Part shown: one piece after another, positions 45,942-54,383 of the stretch | Position numbering within the stretch: the stretch's first letter is position 1 | Layout: each line of letters starts with the position of its first letter | Source: Candidatus Krumholzibacteriota bacterium | GTDB taxonomy: Bacteria; Krumholzibacteriota; Krumholzibacteriia; LZORAL124-64-63 | Assembly: GCA_022711765.1 (NCBI GenBank) | Contig: JAKLEB010000002.1 | Span: 548,368-612,367 of the forward strand | Direction: 5' to 3' | DNA: 64,000 nt | Made by a program: the position numbers and the translations under genes | The notes under the pieces: model-generated | The model's database searches: none | Told to the model about the DNA's origin: nothing | What the model saw: only the letters and a program-made list of their open reading frames with translations

Positions 45942-46023
45942 TCGGTCCTGGCCTAGGCGCAGGCGCCCTGATATCATGGCCCGGTGCTCTGGTTTTCACG
46001 GTCACTGGCCGGAGGTTGTCGCG

Positions 46024-47526
46024 ATGCAGGCGAATGGTGGCGGGCGCGAACCGATGCTCGGGCGGTTGAGGGGTTGGTTCACGCGACGGCTGCCGATCTT
46101 CTGGGACAACTGGCTTGCGGCATCCGGCAGCATGCTGGTGGTGGTGACCGTCTTCCTGCTGATCCTGATGTTCTTCGTGTACCTCTACAACGCGATCGTG
46201 GGCCGGGAGTCGAACCCCTACGTCGATCTCATCGGGTTCATGCTCCTGCCGGCGTTCCTGCTGCTCGGCCTGGCGTTGATCCTCGTCGGCAACCTGGTGC
46301 GGCGGTCCCGCGAGAAGCGCGAAGGCGCTCCCCACGTGATCGGCGATCTCCTCGAGCCGGCGCAACTGCGCCGGGTCCTGGCGGTCGGCGTGGGGACGTT
46401 CGCGATCCTGATCGGGCTCGGCCTCTTCAGCTTCGAGGCCTACCACTACACCGATTCGAATCAGTTCTGCTCCTACGTCTGCCACGAGGTGATGGCGCCC
46501 GAGGCGACGGCCCACGCCAGCTCGCCCCACGCGAACGTCCGGTGCGTCGATTGCCACATCGGCCCCGGCGCGTCGTGGTTCGTGCGGGCGAAGCTCTCGG
46601 GCATCCGCCAGGTCTACGCCGTCCTCACCGACGATTTCCACCGGCCGATCCCGACGCCCGTCGAGAACCTGCGACCGGCCCGCGAGACCTGCGAGGTCTG
46701 TCACTGGCCGGCGCGCTTCCATGGCTCGCGCCTGGTCGCCCACGAGCGGTACCAGCAGGACCGCGACAACACGGCGACCACGACCGCGCTCGTCCTGCAC
46801 GTCGGCGGTCCGGACACGCCCGGCGCCGCCGGCGGCGCGAGCGGGATCCACTGGCACATCGATCCGGGCAACCAGGTCCGCTACCGTCACCTCGACCGCG
46901 AGCGCGAGGACATCGTGGAGGTCGTGCAGACCACGCCGGACGGCGAGATCCGTTACCTGCGCGACGGTGCCGAGGCCGATTCCACGGCCGGCACCTGGCG
47001 CGTGATGGATTGCCTCGACTGCCACAACCGCCCCACGCACATCTACGATCTGCCGCATCGCGCCGTGGACCTCGCGCTCGCCGTCGGCGCGCTCGACCCC
47101 GCGGTCCCCTGGTTGCGCAAGGAGGGCGAGCGGGTCCTTCGCGAGGTCCAGCCGGGGGACGACACCGCCGCGCTCCTCGCGACGCGGCTCCGGGAGATCT
47201 ACGCGGAGGAACATCCCGAGGACCTCGCCGCGCTGGAGGCCGGCCTCGAGCCGACGGCGGCCCGGCTCGCGCAGGTCCTGGAACGCAACGTCTGGCCGCA
47301 GATGAACCTCGGGTGGGGCACCTACCGCAGCAACCTCTCCCACTTCGACGCGGACGGCGAGATCTCGAGCGGCGGCTGCTTCCGCTGCCACGACGAGGCG
47401 CACGTCGCCGAGAGCGGCGAGACGATCTCGCAGGACTGCGAGCTCTGTCACTCGGTCCTGGCCATGGAGGAGCCGGGCTGGGCGGGCCTGCAGGGGATCG
47501 ACCCGCAGGCGTTCCTGAAGCGCTGA
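46024..47526 (+). CDS. Membrane-anchored multiheme cytochrome c (NapC/NirT-like, six hemes)
   Basis: The 500-aa product has three membrane segments in the first 150 residues, then a periplasmic part with one CxxxCH (CSYVCH) and five CxxCH sites (CVDCH, CEVCH, CLDCH, CFRCH, CELCH), so six hemes. The CHEVMAPE and SPHANVRCVDCHIGPGA blocks match NapC/NirT-type quinol-oxidising cytochromes. It may pass electrons from menaquinol to a periplasmic reductase, not found here. GGAGG lies eight bases before ATG 46024; a further in-frame ATG lies ten codons downstream. Confidence 0.93.
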   Translation: MQANGGGREPMLGRLRGWFTRRLPIFWDNWLAASGSMLVVVTVFLLILMFFVYLYNAIVGRESNPYVDLIGFMLLPAFLLLGLALILVGNLVRRSREKREGAPHVIGDLLEPAQLRRVLAVGVGTFAILIGLGLFSFEAYHYTDSNQFCSYVCHEVMAPEATAHASSPHANVRCVDCHIGPGASWFVRAKLSGIRQVYAVLTDDFHRPIPTPVENLRPARETCEVCHWPARFHGSRLVAHERYQQDRDNTATTTALVLHVGGPDTPGAAGGASGIHWHIDPGNQVRYRHLDREREDIVEVVQTTPDGEIRYLRDGAEADSTAGTWRVMDCLDCHNRPTHIYDLPHRAVDLALAVGALDPAVPWLRKEGERVLREVQPGDDTAALLATRLREIYAEEHPEDLAALEAGLEPTAARLAQVLERNVWPQMNLGWGTYRSNLSHFDADGEISSGGCFRCHDEAHVAESGETISQDCELCHSVLAMEEPGWAGLQGIDPQAFLKR

Positions 47527-47600
47527 CCGGAGCGAGCGACCGGCGCACGCCGGGCGGGGATCCCGCCCTGCGCGCGCCGGTCGCCACGCCGGCTCCGGTC
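47525..47600. terminator. Long GC hairpin at convergent gene ends
   Basis: The region after the cytochrome stop folds into a long hairpin. The inner stem is GGGCGGG/CCCGCCC around GAT, then CGC/GCG, then an 11-bp stem GCGACCGGCGC/GCGCCGGTCGC, then an outer GACCGGAGC/GCTCCGGTC. It lies between convergent genes and probably ends transcription on both strands, although no T-run is present. Confidence 0.5.
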
Positions 47601-47611
47601 GGCCGGAGCCG

Positions 47612-50600
47612 CTATTTCACCAGGACCACCTTCGCCATCCCCCCGCCGCTCTCGGCCTGCAGGCGGACGAAGTACACGCCGCTCGCGACGGCGCGGCCGC
47701 CGTCGTCGCAGCCCTGCCAGACCGCCGTGTGGCGTCCGGCCGGCAGATCCTCGTCGACCAGCGTCCGCACGACCCGACCCTGCAGGTCGAAGACGGCGAC
47801 ACGGGCATGGTCCGCGCGCGCCAGCTCGAACGCGATCGTGGTCTGCGGGTTGAAGGGGTTCGGCCACGCTCCGGCCAGGCGGGTCGCCCGCGGCAGCCCG
47901 TCCTCGACGACCGGCGTCAGGCTGTTGGCGATGTGCAGCCGGAAGGGCGCCGGGTCGCCGGCCTGGTCGTCCCGGTACACGATCAGGCAGTAGTAGGCGG
48001 GCGCGTCGACCGCGAAGCTCAAGCTCTCGCCCTCGCCGGCGCCGCCGCCGGCCGCGAACGCGACCGCGCCGGCGCGGTTCTGGTACGCCTGCCCCGAGCG
48101 GTGGACGGCCACCCCGAGGTCGGCGTCCGAGAGGTTCTCCACGGTGACGGTGTAGGTCTCGGGAGCGAAGAGGAATTCGTGCATCTCGACCAGGCCCCCC
48201 GCGGGCACCGAGAACGGTCCCCAGTAACCCGTGGGATGCGAGCCGTGGTAGATCGAGGCGCCGGCGTGCACCTGGTAGGTGCCGGCGCCGCTCCAGCGCA
48301 GGATGCCCACGTCGAAGTCACGCCACGAGACAACGTTGTAGTCGACGAGGACGTACTCGGTCTTCGTGCCGCCCTCGAAGGACCCCACGAGGGACGTGGC
48401 GAACCCGGTCTTGGCGCCGACGCCGCGGGCGTGCAGGCGCAAGTCGAAGTCCGAGCCCGCCGCCGGCAGGATGGCCACCGCCTTCCAGTAGCCGCTGCCG
48501 GTGCCGACGAGGCGCAGGCCGTCGCAGTTGTACCAGAGGCCCTCGCCGGTCGTGATGTCGCTCCAGCCGGCGTTGCTCACCGGCGGCGCGCTGCGGACGA
48601 GCGCCTGCGGCGGCGTGATCGCGACGGGGCTCCAGATCCACTGCTCGCCCCGGACGTTGTTCCCCTCGTTGGTCTCCTCGATCTCCTGGGCTGGGTCGAC
48701 GCGCATCGAGAGGACGTGGCGGCCGGGGGCGAACGCGAACGCGTGGTTCCAGTTGTAGCTCACGGTCGCGCCGGCCGGCAGCTCGCCCCAGCTCACGTAG
48801 CCGAGGTAGTTCCCGTCGAAGAACTCGTTCGTCGGGAGGCTCGACGGCACCGGGCCGGCATTGGTGGCGGCGATGTTCAGGTAGGTCGCGCCGGGCGTGC
48901 TGAACAGCGTGTCTGGCGCGGGGCACCAGACGTTCGTGCCGTCGAGGGCGGGCCGCGGCGTGATGCCCGCGTGCCAGCCGGCCGGCGTCCAGGGCAGGAG
49001 GTCGGGCGGCGTCGTCGAGACCTCGATGGTCACGTCGAGCGCGTCCAGACCGCTGGACTGGTCGCGGTAGACGGCGATGCCGTACCAGCCCGCGACCGTC
49101 AGGTCGGCCGAGACGCGCGCGAAGCCGTCGCTGCCGGTCCACGCCGCGCCGACCTGGCTGCCGCTCGTGAGGGTGCCCTGGGCGAAGTCCCGGTGCAGGA
49201 CGAGCAGGCGCAGCGGACCTTCGGTCGGGTCGCAACTCGCCGTCACGCTGACCGGGCCGTAGTGGGACTCGGACACGTAGAACTCGCGCAGCAGGATCGG
49301 CTGGTTCACGTCCATGGCCACGGTGATCGAGTCGCCGAAGGCCATGGTCTGGCTGTAGGCGTGGTAAGCCCGGTAGGCGCCGTCGCCGTTCCAGCGCAGC
49401 ACGCCGACGTCCCAGTTCGCGTCGCCGGCCACGTTCCGGTTGGCGATCACCGCGTCGAGGCTGCCGTAGCCCTGGGAGCTGAAGGCCAGGTAGCTGCTGA
49501 ACCCGTCCTGCGCGCCGGTCGATGCCGTGTGGATCCGACAGTCGAAATCATCGTCGTCGGATTCGGCCCATACCGCCAGCGCATGCCACCACCCGTTGCT
49601 CGTCGCCATGCGCAGGCCGTCGCAGTTGTAGTAGCTCACTCCCGAGGTGACCTCGTCCCAACCGCCCATCTCCTCCGGCGGAGCGGGGCGCAGCGCGATC
49701 GCGCCGGGGACGATCGTGGACGGCGTCCAGATGAACTGCCGGCCGAAGGGATTGTTGGACTCGATCGTCTCGGCGACGAGATCGGTGGCGTCGTGGCGGC
49801 ACGTGAACGAGTGGCGGCCCGGTTGCACGAAGACGGGCCCGCGGTTGGGGCCGTAGTAATAGCCGCCCGCGCCGACCGCGGTCCAGTAGGCGTTCCCGGT
49901 GTAGACGCCGTCGATGTTCAGCCAGGCGTAGAAGCCGACGCCGGTCGACGCCTCGCCCTGGTTGTGGCCGAAGATGTTCCAGTACGTGCCGGTCGCGTCG
50001 CCGGGCAGGGTCGGCGGCACGACGGCCGAGTTCAGGGTCGCGTCGTCCGTCGACCGCGGCACCAGCGGGTAGTCCCAGCCGGCGTGCAGGTACGGCAGTA
50101 GATCGGCCGGGTCCGGCTCGCGGATCACGATCGGCCCCCAGGACGCGTAGTCCGCGCTCCAGTAGCCGGCGTTGTCGACCGCGCGGATGCAGAAGTAGTA
50201 CGTGCCGGGGGAGAGCGCGGCGGTCGTGTAGGTGGTCACGTCGCCGATGTCCTGGACCGCCGACGGCATCCCGGGACCGCCGGACGCGATGTAGAGCCCG
50301 TAGCCGGCGATGCCGGACAGGTTGTCCGAAGCGCGCGTCCAGACCATCCGGACCGTCGGGTCAGGCGACGCCACGCCCGCGGTGTGGTCGGTCGAGTTCA
50401 GGTTCGTCACGACACCCGGCGGCGTCGTGTCCAGCATGAACCCGCAGTTGGCGGCGGTCTCCCAGAACGCCTCGCGCTGGCCGGGGTTCCGCGCGAGATA
50501 CTTCGTCGTGAAGTCGAGCGACCCGGTCGGGTTGTCCAGGTCGTTGACCGTGAAGACCGCGAGCGCGCCCGTGGCCAGGCGGTCGGTGTAGTCGCCGTAC

Positions 50601-51967
50601 ACGCCGTGGCTATCCTGGAGATTGTCGGCGATGTCCTGGGTCAGGGCGGCGATGAAGCCCTCGGTGAGCAGGGGGTCGTCGTAGGCGCCGCCGCAGTCGT
50701 TGAGGTTCTCGGCGCTGACCGCATCCAGCGGCGACGTGCCGTAGTAGCCCGGATACCAGGCGCCGACCGCGTAGGAGTGGAACTGCGCCCAGCCCTCGAG
50801 CCACGCGACGGCCTGGCTCTCCTCGCACCAGAAGCAGTGCCCGCAGTCGCTCGGGGAGTTGTCGCAGATGCCGTTGCAGTAGTTCCACGGCTCCCAGCTC
50901 GCGAGCTCGTGGTCGAACCAGTGGCCGTACTCGTGCCAGAGGCAGCCGTCGTTCCAGCTGAAGTCGCTGCGCATCTGGATGCGCCCGTCCCCGCTGCAGT
51001 TGGGCCAGGCGGCCGACGGCCACTCGACGCGGCAGGCGGGGACGTCGTAGCCCATGTTGTTGTCGTGGACCCAGGAGCGGCTGGCCTGGGTATGCAGGAA
51101 GACGCACGCCTGGAGGTCGGGATCGGCCGGCAGCAGCGTGCCGTAGTCGAGGTAGGTCCCCGTGTAGTCGTTGGTCACGCCCGTGGCGAAGACGTAATTG
51201 TCGCCGCTCGACGGCTCGTAGACCCGGACGCGGCCGTTCTCCAGGGTGAACCGCACGTAGACGTCCGGCTCGTCGAGCCAACCGGCGTCGTCGCTGTTGA
51301 ACGTGACGGTATAGTAGCCGTCGTAGTTCGTCGAGGTGGTGGCCAGCACGTCGTCGCCGATCGGGTCCTGGTCCATGACCTCGATCAGGATCGAGTGGGC
51401 CGGATGGAAGGCGCCGTCGCTGCGCGTGCAGCCGAAACGCCCGGTCACGGTGACGGTGCGGCGCGCGCCCCGCGGCTCGGGCGGCAGCTCGCCGCCGAGC
51501 AGCACGTCCAGCTCGCCGTAGGTGCGGTCGCCGGGTGTGTCGAGGAACGCGGGCAATGGCCGCGTCGCGGCGCCCTCGGTGAGATTGCGGACGTTCCGCT
51601 CGGAGAGGTCGATCGCGTGGAGCACGCGGTAGCCGTTGAAGTCGCAGGCGAACTCGAGACGCTGGCCGGGATCGAGCGCCTGCGCGGTGAACTCGAGCGT
51701 GACCCGGTCGCCGGCGGCGACGGCGACGGACGTCGCGGTCGGCCGCAGGCTGGCGGACCAGCCCGCGCTCGCGAGGCTGAAGCCGGATAGCGTGCCGGCC
51801 TCCCCGCAGGAGATCTCGAACCGACCGGCATAGGTCTCGCCGGCCTGGACCGCGACGAAGGGGGAGACGAGGCGGACCTCGATCGACGGCGAGACGTCGG
51901 CGAGGGCCGTGCCGGTCATGCCGGCGAGGATTGCCAGCGCGAGCAGGCAGGGGGCGATTCTGCGCAT
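47612..51967 (-). CDS. Large secreted zincin-like protein with tandem CARDB-type modules and FlgD-like tail
   Basis: The 1451-aa product has a signal peptide (to about residue 24) and a putative metallopeptidase domain with HEYGH at 345-349, E391 in EGWAQF, and a Cys-rich stretch between them (C364-C381). A fibronectin-like segment follows, then two copies of a module of about 330 residues, each opening DLLP-x-x-AGW, with N-AGRH-like CARDB strands and an YNCDGLR block. The end has WPNPFNPQTTI and a FlgD-Ig-like tail ending VVLVK, as in T9SS cargo. The substrate is unknown. It follows a small secreted protein gene by 12 bp on the same strand. Confidence 0.85.
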   Translation of the reverse strand: MRRIAPCLLALAILAGMTGTALADVSPSIEVRLVSPFVAVQAGETYAGRFEISCGEAGTLSGFSLASAGWSASLRPTATSVAVAAGDRVTLEFTAQALDPGQRLEFACDFNGYRVLHAIDLSERNVRNLTEGAATRPLPAFLDTPGDRTYGELDVLLGGELPPEPRGARRTVTVTGRFGCTRSDGAFHPAHSILIEVMDQDPIGDDVLATTSTNYDGYYTVTFNSDDAGWLDEPDVYVRFTLENGRVRVYEPSSGDNYVFATGVTNDYTGTYLDYGTLLPADPDLQACVFLHTQASRSWVHDNNMGYDVPACRVEWPSAAWPNCSGDGRIQMRSDFSWNDGCLWHEYGHWFDHELASWEPWNYCNGICDNSPSDCGHCFWCEESQAVAWLEGWAQFHSYAVGAWYPGYYGTSPLDAVSAENLNDCGGAYDDPLLTEGFIAALTQDIADNLQDSHGVYGDYTDRLATGALAVFTVNDLDNPTGSLDFTTKYLARNPGQREAFWETAANCGFMLDTTPPGVVTNLNSTDHTAGVASPDPTVRMVWTRASDNLSGIAGYGLYIASGGPGMPSAVQDIGDVTTYTTAALSPGTYYFCIRAVDNAGYWSADYASWGPIVIREPDPADLLPYLHAGWDYPLVPRSTDDATLNSAVVPPTLPGDATGTYWNIFGHNQGEASTGVGFYAWLNIDGVYTGNAYWTAVGAGGYYYGPNRGPVFVQPGRHSFTCRHDATDLVAETIESNNPFGRQFIWTPSTIVPGAIALRPAPPEEMGGWDEVTSGVSYYNCDGLRMATSNGWWHALAVWAESDDDDFDCRIHTASTGAQDGFSSYLAFSSQGYGSLDAVIANRNVAGDANWDVGVLRWNGDGAYRAYHAYSQTMAFGDSITVAMDVNQPILLREFYVSESHYGPVSVTASCDPTEGPLRLLVLHRDFAQGTLTSGSQVGAAWTGSDGFARVSADLTVAGWYGIAVYRDQSSGLDALDVTIEVSTTPPDLLPWTPAGWHAGITPRPALDGTNVWCPAPDTLFSTPGATYLNIAATNAGPVPSSLPTNEFFDGNYLGYVSWGELPAGATVSYNWNHAFAFAPGRHVLSMRVDPAQEIEETNEGNNVRGEQWIWSPVAITPPQALVRSAPPVSNAGWSDITTGEGLWYNCDGLRLVGTGSGYWKAVAILPAAGSDFDLRLHARGVGAKTGFATSLVGSFEGGTKTEYVLVDYNVVSWRDFDVGILRWSGAGTYQVHAGASIYHGSHPTGYWGPFSVPAGGLVEMHEFLFAPETYTVTVENLSDADLGVAVHRSGQAYQNRAGAVAFAAGGGAGEGESLSFAVDAPAYYCLIVYRDDQAGDPAPFRLHIANSLTPVVEDGLPRATRLAGAWPNPFNPQTTIAFELARADHARVAVFDLQGRVVRTLVDEDLPAGRHTAVWQGCDDGGRAVASGVYFVRLQAESGGGMAKVVLVK

Positions 51968-51979
51968 GGCGGCGACCTC

Positions 51980-52495
51980 CTAGTTCTGCTCGGCGGGCGC
52001 CGGACGGGGTTCGGCCGGCGCGGTCGGCGCCGGGGGATCGAGGATCGCGGCGATGTCGGCCTCGATCCGCGCGGCCAGCTCGACGTCGCCGGCGGCGCGG
52101 GCGTGGCGGACCTGGATCCCCAGGATGTCCAGCTCGGCCTGCTGCTTGAGGCCCGCGATCTGCTCCTGCAGAGCGTGCGCAGTCGCGGGGTCGGCGGTGG
52201 CGGCGCGCGCCGAGAGCTCGGCGACCGCGGCGCGGCTCGCGGCGAGCACGGCCTCGATCTCCGCGATCATCGGCGAGGCGGCGTCGGCGCCAACGGCGCC
52301 GGACTCCGCCTTGAGCGGGTCGAGCGCCACGCCGGCCTCGATCTCGGCCTGGTTGACGTCCAGGTCGGGCGCGGCGGACGGGTTCTCGCGAGCGGGCGGG
52401 GCCGCCGGCAGCTGGGGCTCTGGTTCGGCGGCCAGGGCGAGGGACACGGCGGTCGCGAGCGCGACCAGGGCGAGACAGCGGAGGATTTCACGCAT
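51980..52495 (-). CDS. Hypothetical secreted coiled-coil protein
   Basis: The 171-aa product has a signal peptide (MREILRCLALVALATAVSLALAAEP in outline), a Pro/Ala linker, then an Ala/Glu-rich helical stretch (about 75-155) that should form a coiled coil, and a Pro-rich end. No family is recognised. ATG 52495 is preceded by GAGGTGCGCC. Twelve bases separate it from the zincin gene, so the two are likely co-transcribed. Confidence 0.65.
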   Translation of the reverse strand: MREILRCLALVALATAVSLALAAEPEPQLPAAPPARENPSAAPDLDVNQAEIEAGVALDPLKAESGAVGADAASPMIAEIEAVLAASRAAVAELSARAATADPATAHALQEQIAGLKQQAELDILGIQVRHARAAGDVELAARIEADIAAILDPPAPTAPAEPRPAPAEQN

Positions 52496-52629
52496 GGCGC
52501 ACCTCGGGGCGAAGGTGATCGGGTTTGGGGGGAGCCACTCATCGGTTCGGACGAAATCGAACACCGAGAATCACACGGCGGCGGGATCGCGGTTCGAGGA
52601 GCGGGATCGCGATCGTCCGGCGGGCGGGG

Positions 52630-54117
52630 CTACTCGCCGTACCCCAGGTCCTTCAGGCGCTTCCGGACCTCGTCGTCGATCGACGACCAGCCCGAGCCGC
52701 CGTCGCCCTTGCCCCGCTCCACGGCCGGCGGGACGGCCTGGCGCCAGCGCGCGAGCACGGCCTGGAACGCGCGCAGCCGCTCGGGCTGGGCGGTGTGCCG
52801 GTCGTCGCGCTCGCGCGGATCGGCGGCGAGGTCGTAGAGCCCCAGCGGCCGGCCCTCGCGGTGGGCGATCAGCTTCCAGGGACCCTGGCGGACGGACACC
52901 AGGTCGGGTCCGAAGGCGATGGACTCGGCGAGCAGCACGCGATCGGGATCCGGGCCGGCGGTCGCCAGCGGCCGGCCGACCATCCCCGGGACCGCCGGCG
53001 CGGGCAGCGGGAACGCACCCGCGGCGAGCCAGTCGGCCACGGTCGGCGCGAGGTCGAGCAGCGAGACCGGCGTGCCGACCTGGCCGAGCGCCGGCACGCC
53101 GGCGCCCCAGCTCAGCCAGGGCACGTGCAGCAGCTCCTGGAACTGCGAGTGTCCGTGGCCGATGCCGCGGACCCGGCGGGGGTCGTGGTCCCAGGCGTGG
53201 GCCTCGGCGCCGTGGTCGCAGAACTCCTCGCCGTGGTCGCTGAACACCGTGCAGAGCACGTGGTCGGCGAGCCCCCGGCGCTCCAGGCGCTCGACGAAGC
53301 GGCCGATCGCGCGGTCGATCTCGCGGACGCAGGCGCGGTAGACCGCGCGCTTGAGCTCGCGCGTCCGCCTGGCCGGCTCGGGGAGCGGCCAGCCGCAGAG
53401 GCCCAGATGAGCGTCGGGCCGGTCCGGGTCGCCCCAGGCCGCCAGCTGCTGCAGCTCCCGGCTCGAGGGCGGCGCCACGTCGAGGGCAGCCAGCTCGGAG
53501 ACGAGCAGGTCGACCGGCGGCGTCGTGGGCTCGTGAGGGTCGTTCACGAGCACGAAGCAGAAGAACGGGCGTCCGGCGTTCCGCCGGATCCACTCCGCGG
53601 CTTCCGCCAGGAGGTGGTCCGCGGTCAGGTTGAGGTACTGGTGCCGCTGGAAGGTCTCGGCGAGCCCGAAGCCGAAGAACTGGTTCGCGTAGAGGGCGCA
53701 GGTCGCGTAACCGCGGGCGGCCAGGTGTCGCGCCAGGGTGACGGTGCCGTCCCGCAGGCGCCGGGGCGGCTGGGCGTCCATGTTGCGGACCTGACCGGTC
53801 AGGCGCGCGCCGTGCAGCGACGGCATCAGGCCGGTCAGCGCGCCGGCGAAGGACGGAAGCGTCCAGGGCGCGGGCGCAGTCACGTCGGTGAGGTCGAGCC
53901 CGGCGGCGGCGAGCGCGTGCAGGGACGGGGTCAACTCGGGGCCCACGTGATCGCGCCGCAGGGTATCGACGCCGATGAGCACGACGCTGGGCGGACCTTC
54001 GCGCCGGGCGCGCGGACGGCCAGGCAGGACGAGCCGGGACAGCGCCCGCCGGGCGGCGCGCGCGCGACCGCGGGCGCGTTGCCGGCGGCAGAGCGGTGCG
54101 AACGGATCGCGGGCCAT
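52630..54117 (-). CDS. Sulfatase-like hydrolase (alkaline phosphatase superfamily)
   Basis: The 495-aa product has the superfamily metal motifs: GVDTLRRDHVG near residue 50 and FSDHGEEF later. The nucleophile position reads APWTLPSFAGALTG, so T86 replaces the Cys/Ser of true arylsulfatases and the CxPxR motif is missing. This suggests phosphohydrolase, phosphotransferase or phosphonate activity rather than a formylglycine sulfatase. No membrane domain or clear signal peptide is seen; the N terminus is Arg-rich. AGGAG lies about 11 bases upstream of the ATG. Confidence 0.85.
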   Translation of the reverse strand: MARDPFAPLCRRQRARGRARAARRALSRLVLPGRPRARREGPPSVVLIGVDTLRRDHVGPELTPSLHALAAAGLDLTDVTAPAPWTLPSFAGALTGLMPSLHGARLTGQVRNMDAQPPRRLRDGTVTLARHLAARGYATCALYANQFFGFGLAETFQRHQYLNLTADHLLAEAAEWIRRNAGRPFFCFVLVNDPHEPTTPPVDLLVSELAALDVAPPSSRELQQLAAWGDPDRPDAHLGLCGWPLPEPARRTRELKRAVYRACVREIDRAIGRFVERLERRGLADHVLCTVFSDHGEEFCDHGAEAHAWDHDPRRVRGIGHGHSQFQELLHVPWLSWGAGVPALGQVGTPVSLLDLAPTVADWLAAGAFPLPAPAVPGMVGRPLATAGPDPDRVLLAESIAFGPDLVSVRQGPWKLIAHREGRPLGLYDLAADPRERDDRHTAQPERLRAFQAVLARWRQAVPPAVERGKGDGGSGWSSIDDEVRKRLKDLGYGE

Positions 54118-54257
54118 GGGTCGTCGAGCTCCTGCCCGGACCGCGCGGCCGTGGGCGGAACACCCGCCCCCGCCGGCGACCTGCGGGTCTATTCAACCGC
54201 AGCCGCGGCCCCGGCGCGAGCGGTTTGTGCACGGGAAGTCCGCCGACAACCGTTTCC

Positions 54258-54287
54258 TTGATTTCCGGCCGCCGATGGGCTTAATCT
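54258..54287 (+). promoter_or_regulatory. Candidate promoter for the surface operon
   Basis: TTGATT at 54258-54263 and TAATCT at 54282-54287, 18 bases apart, lie in the 266-bp divergent gap, about 97 bases upstream of the lamin-tail gene. Matches are fair. The gap otherwise contains no gene I can support. Confidence 0.4.
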
Positions 54288-54383
54288 GTCGCACCCATCG
54301 TCCGTGACCGTTCCCCGGCCGCGACCGGGGGATCCGAGCGCTCCGGCGCGCGCTGACGACGCCTTCCACGGGAGAGTGTCTCC

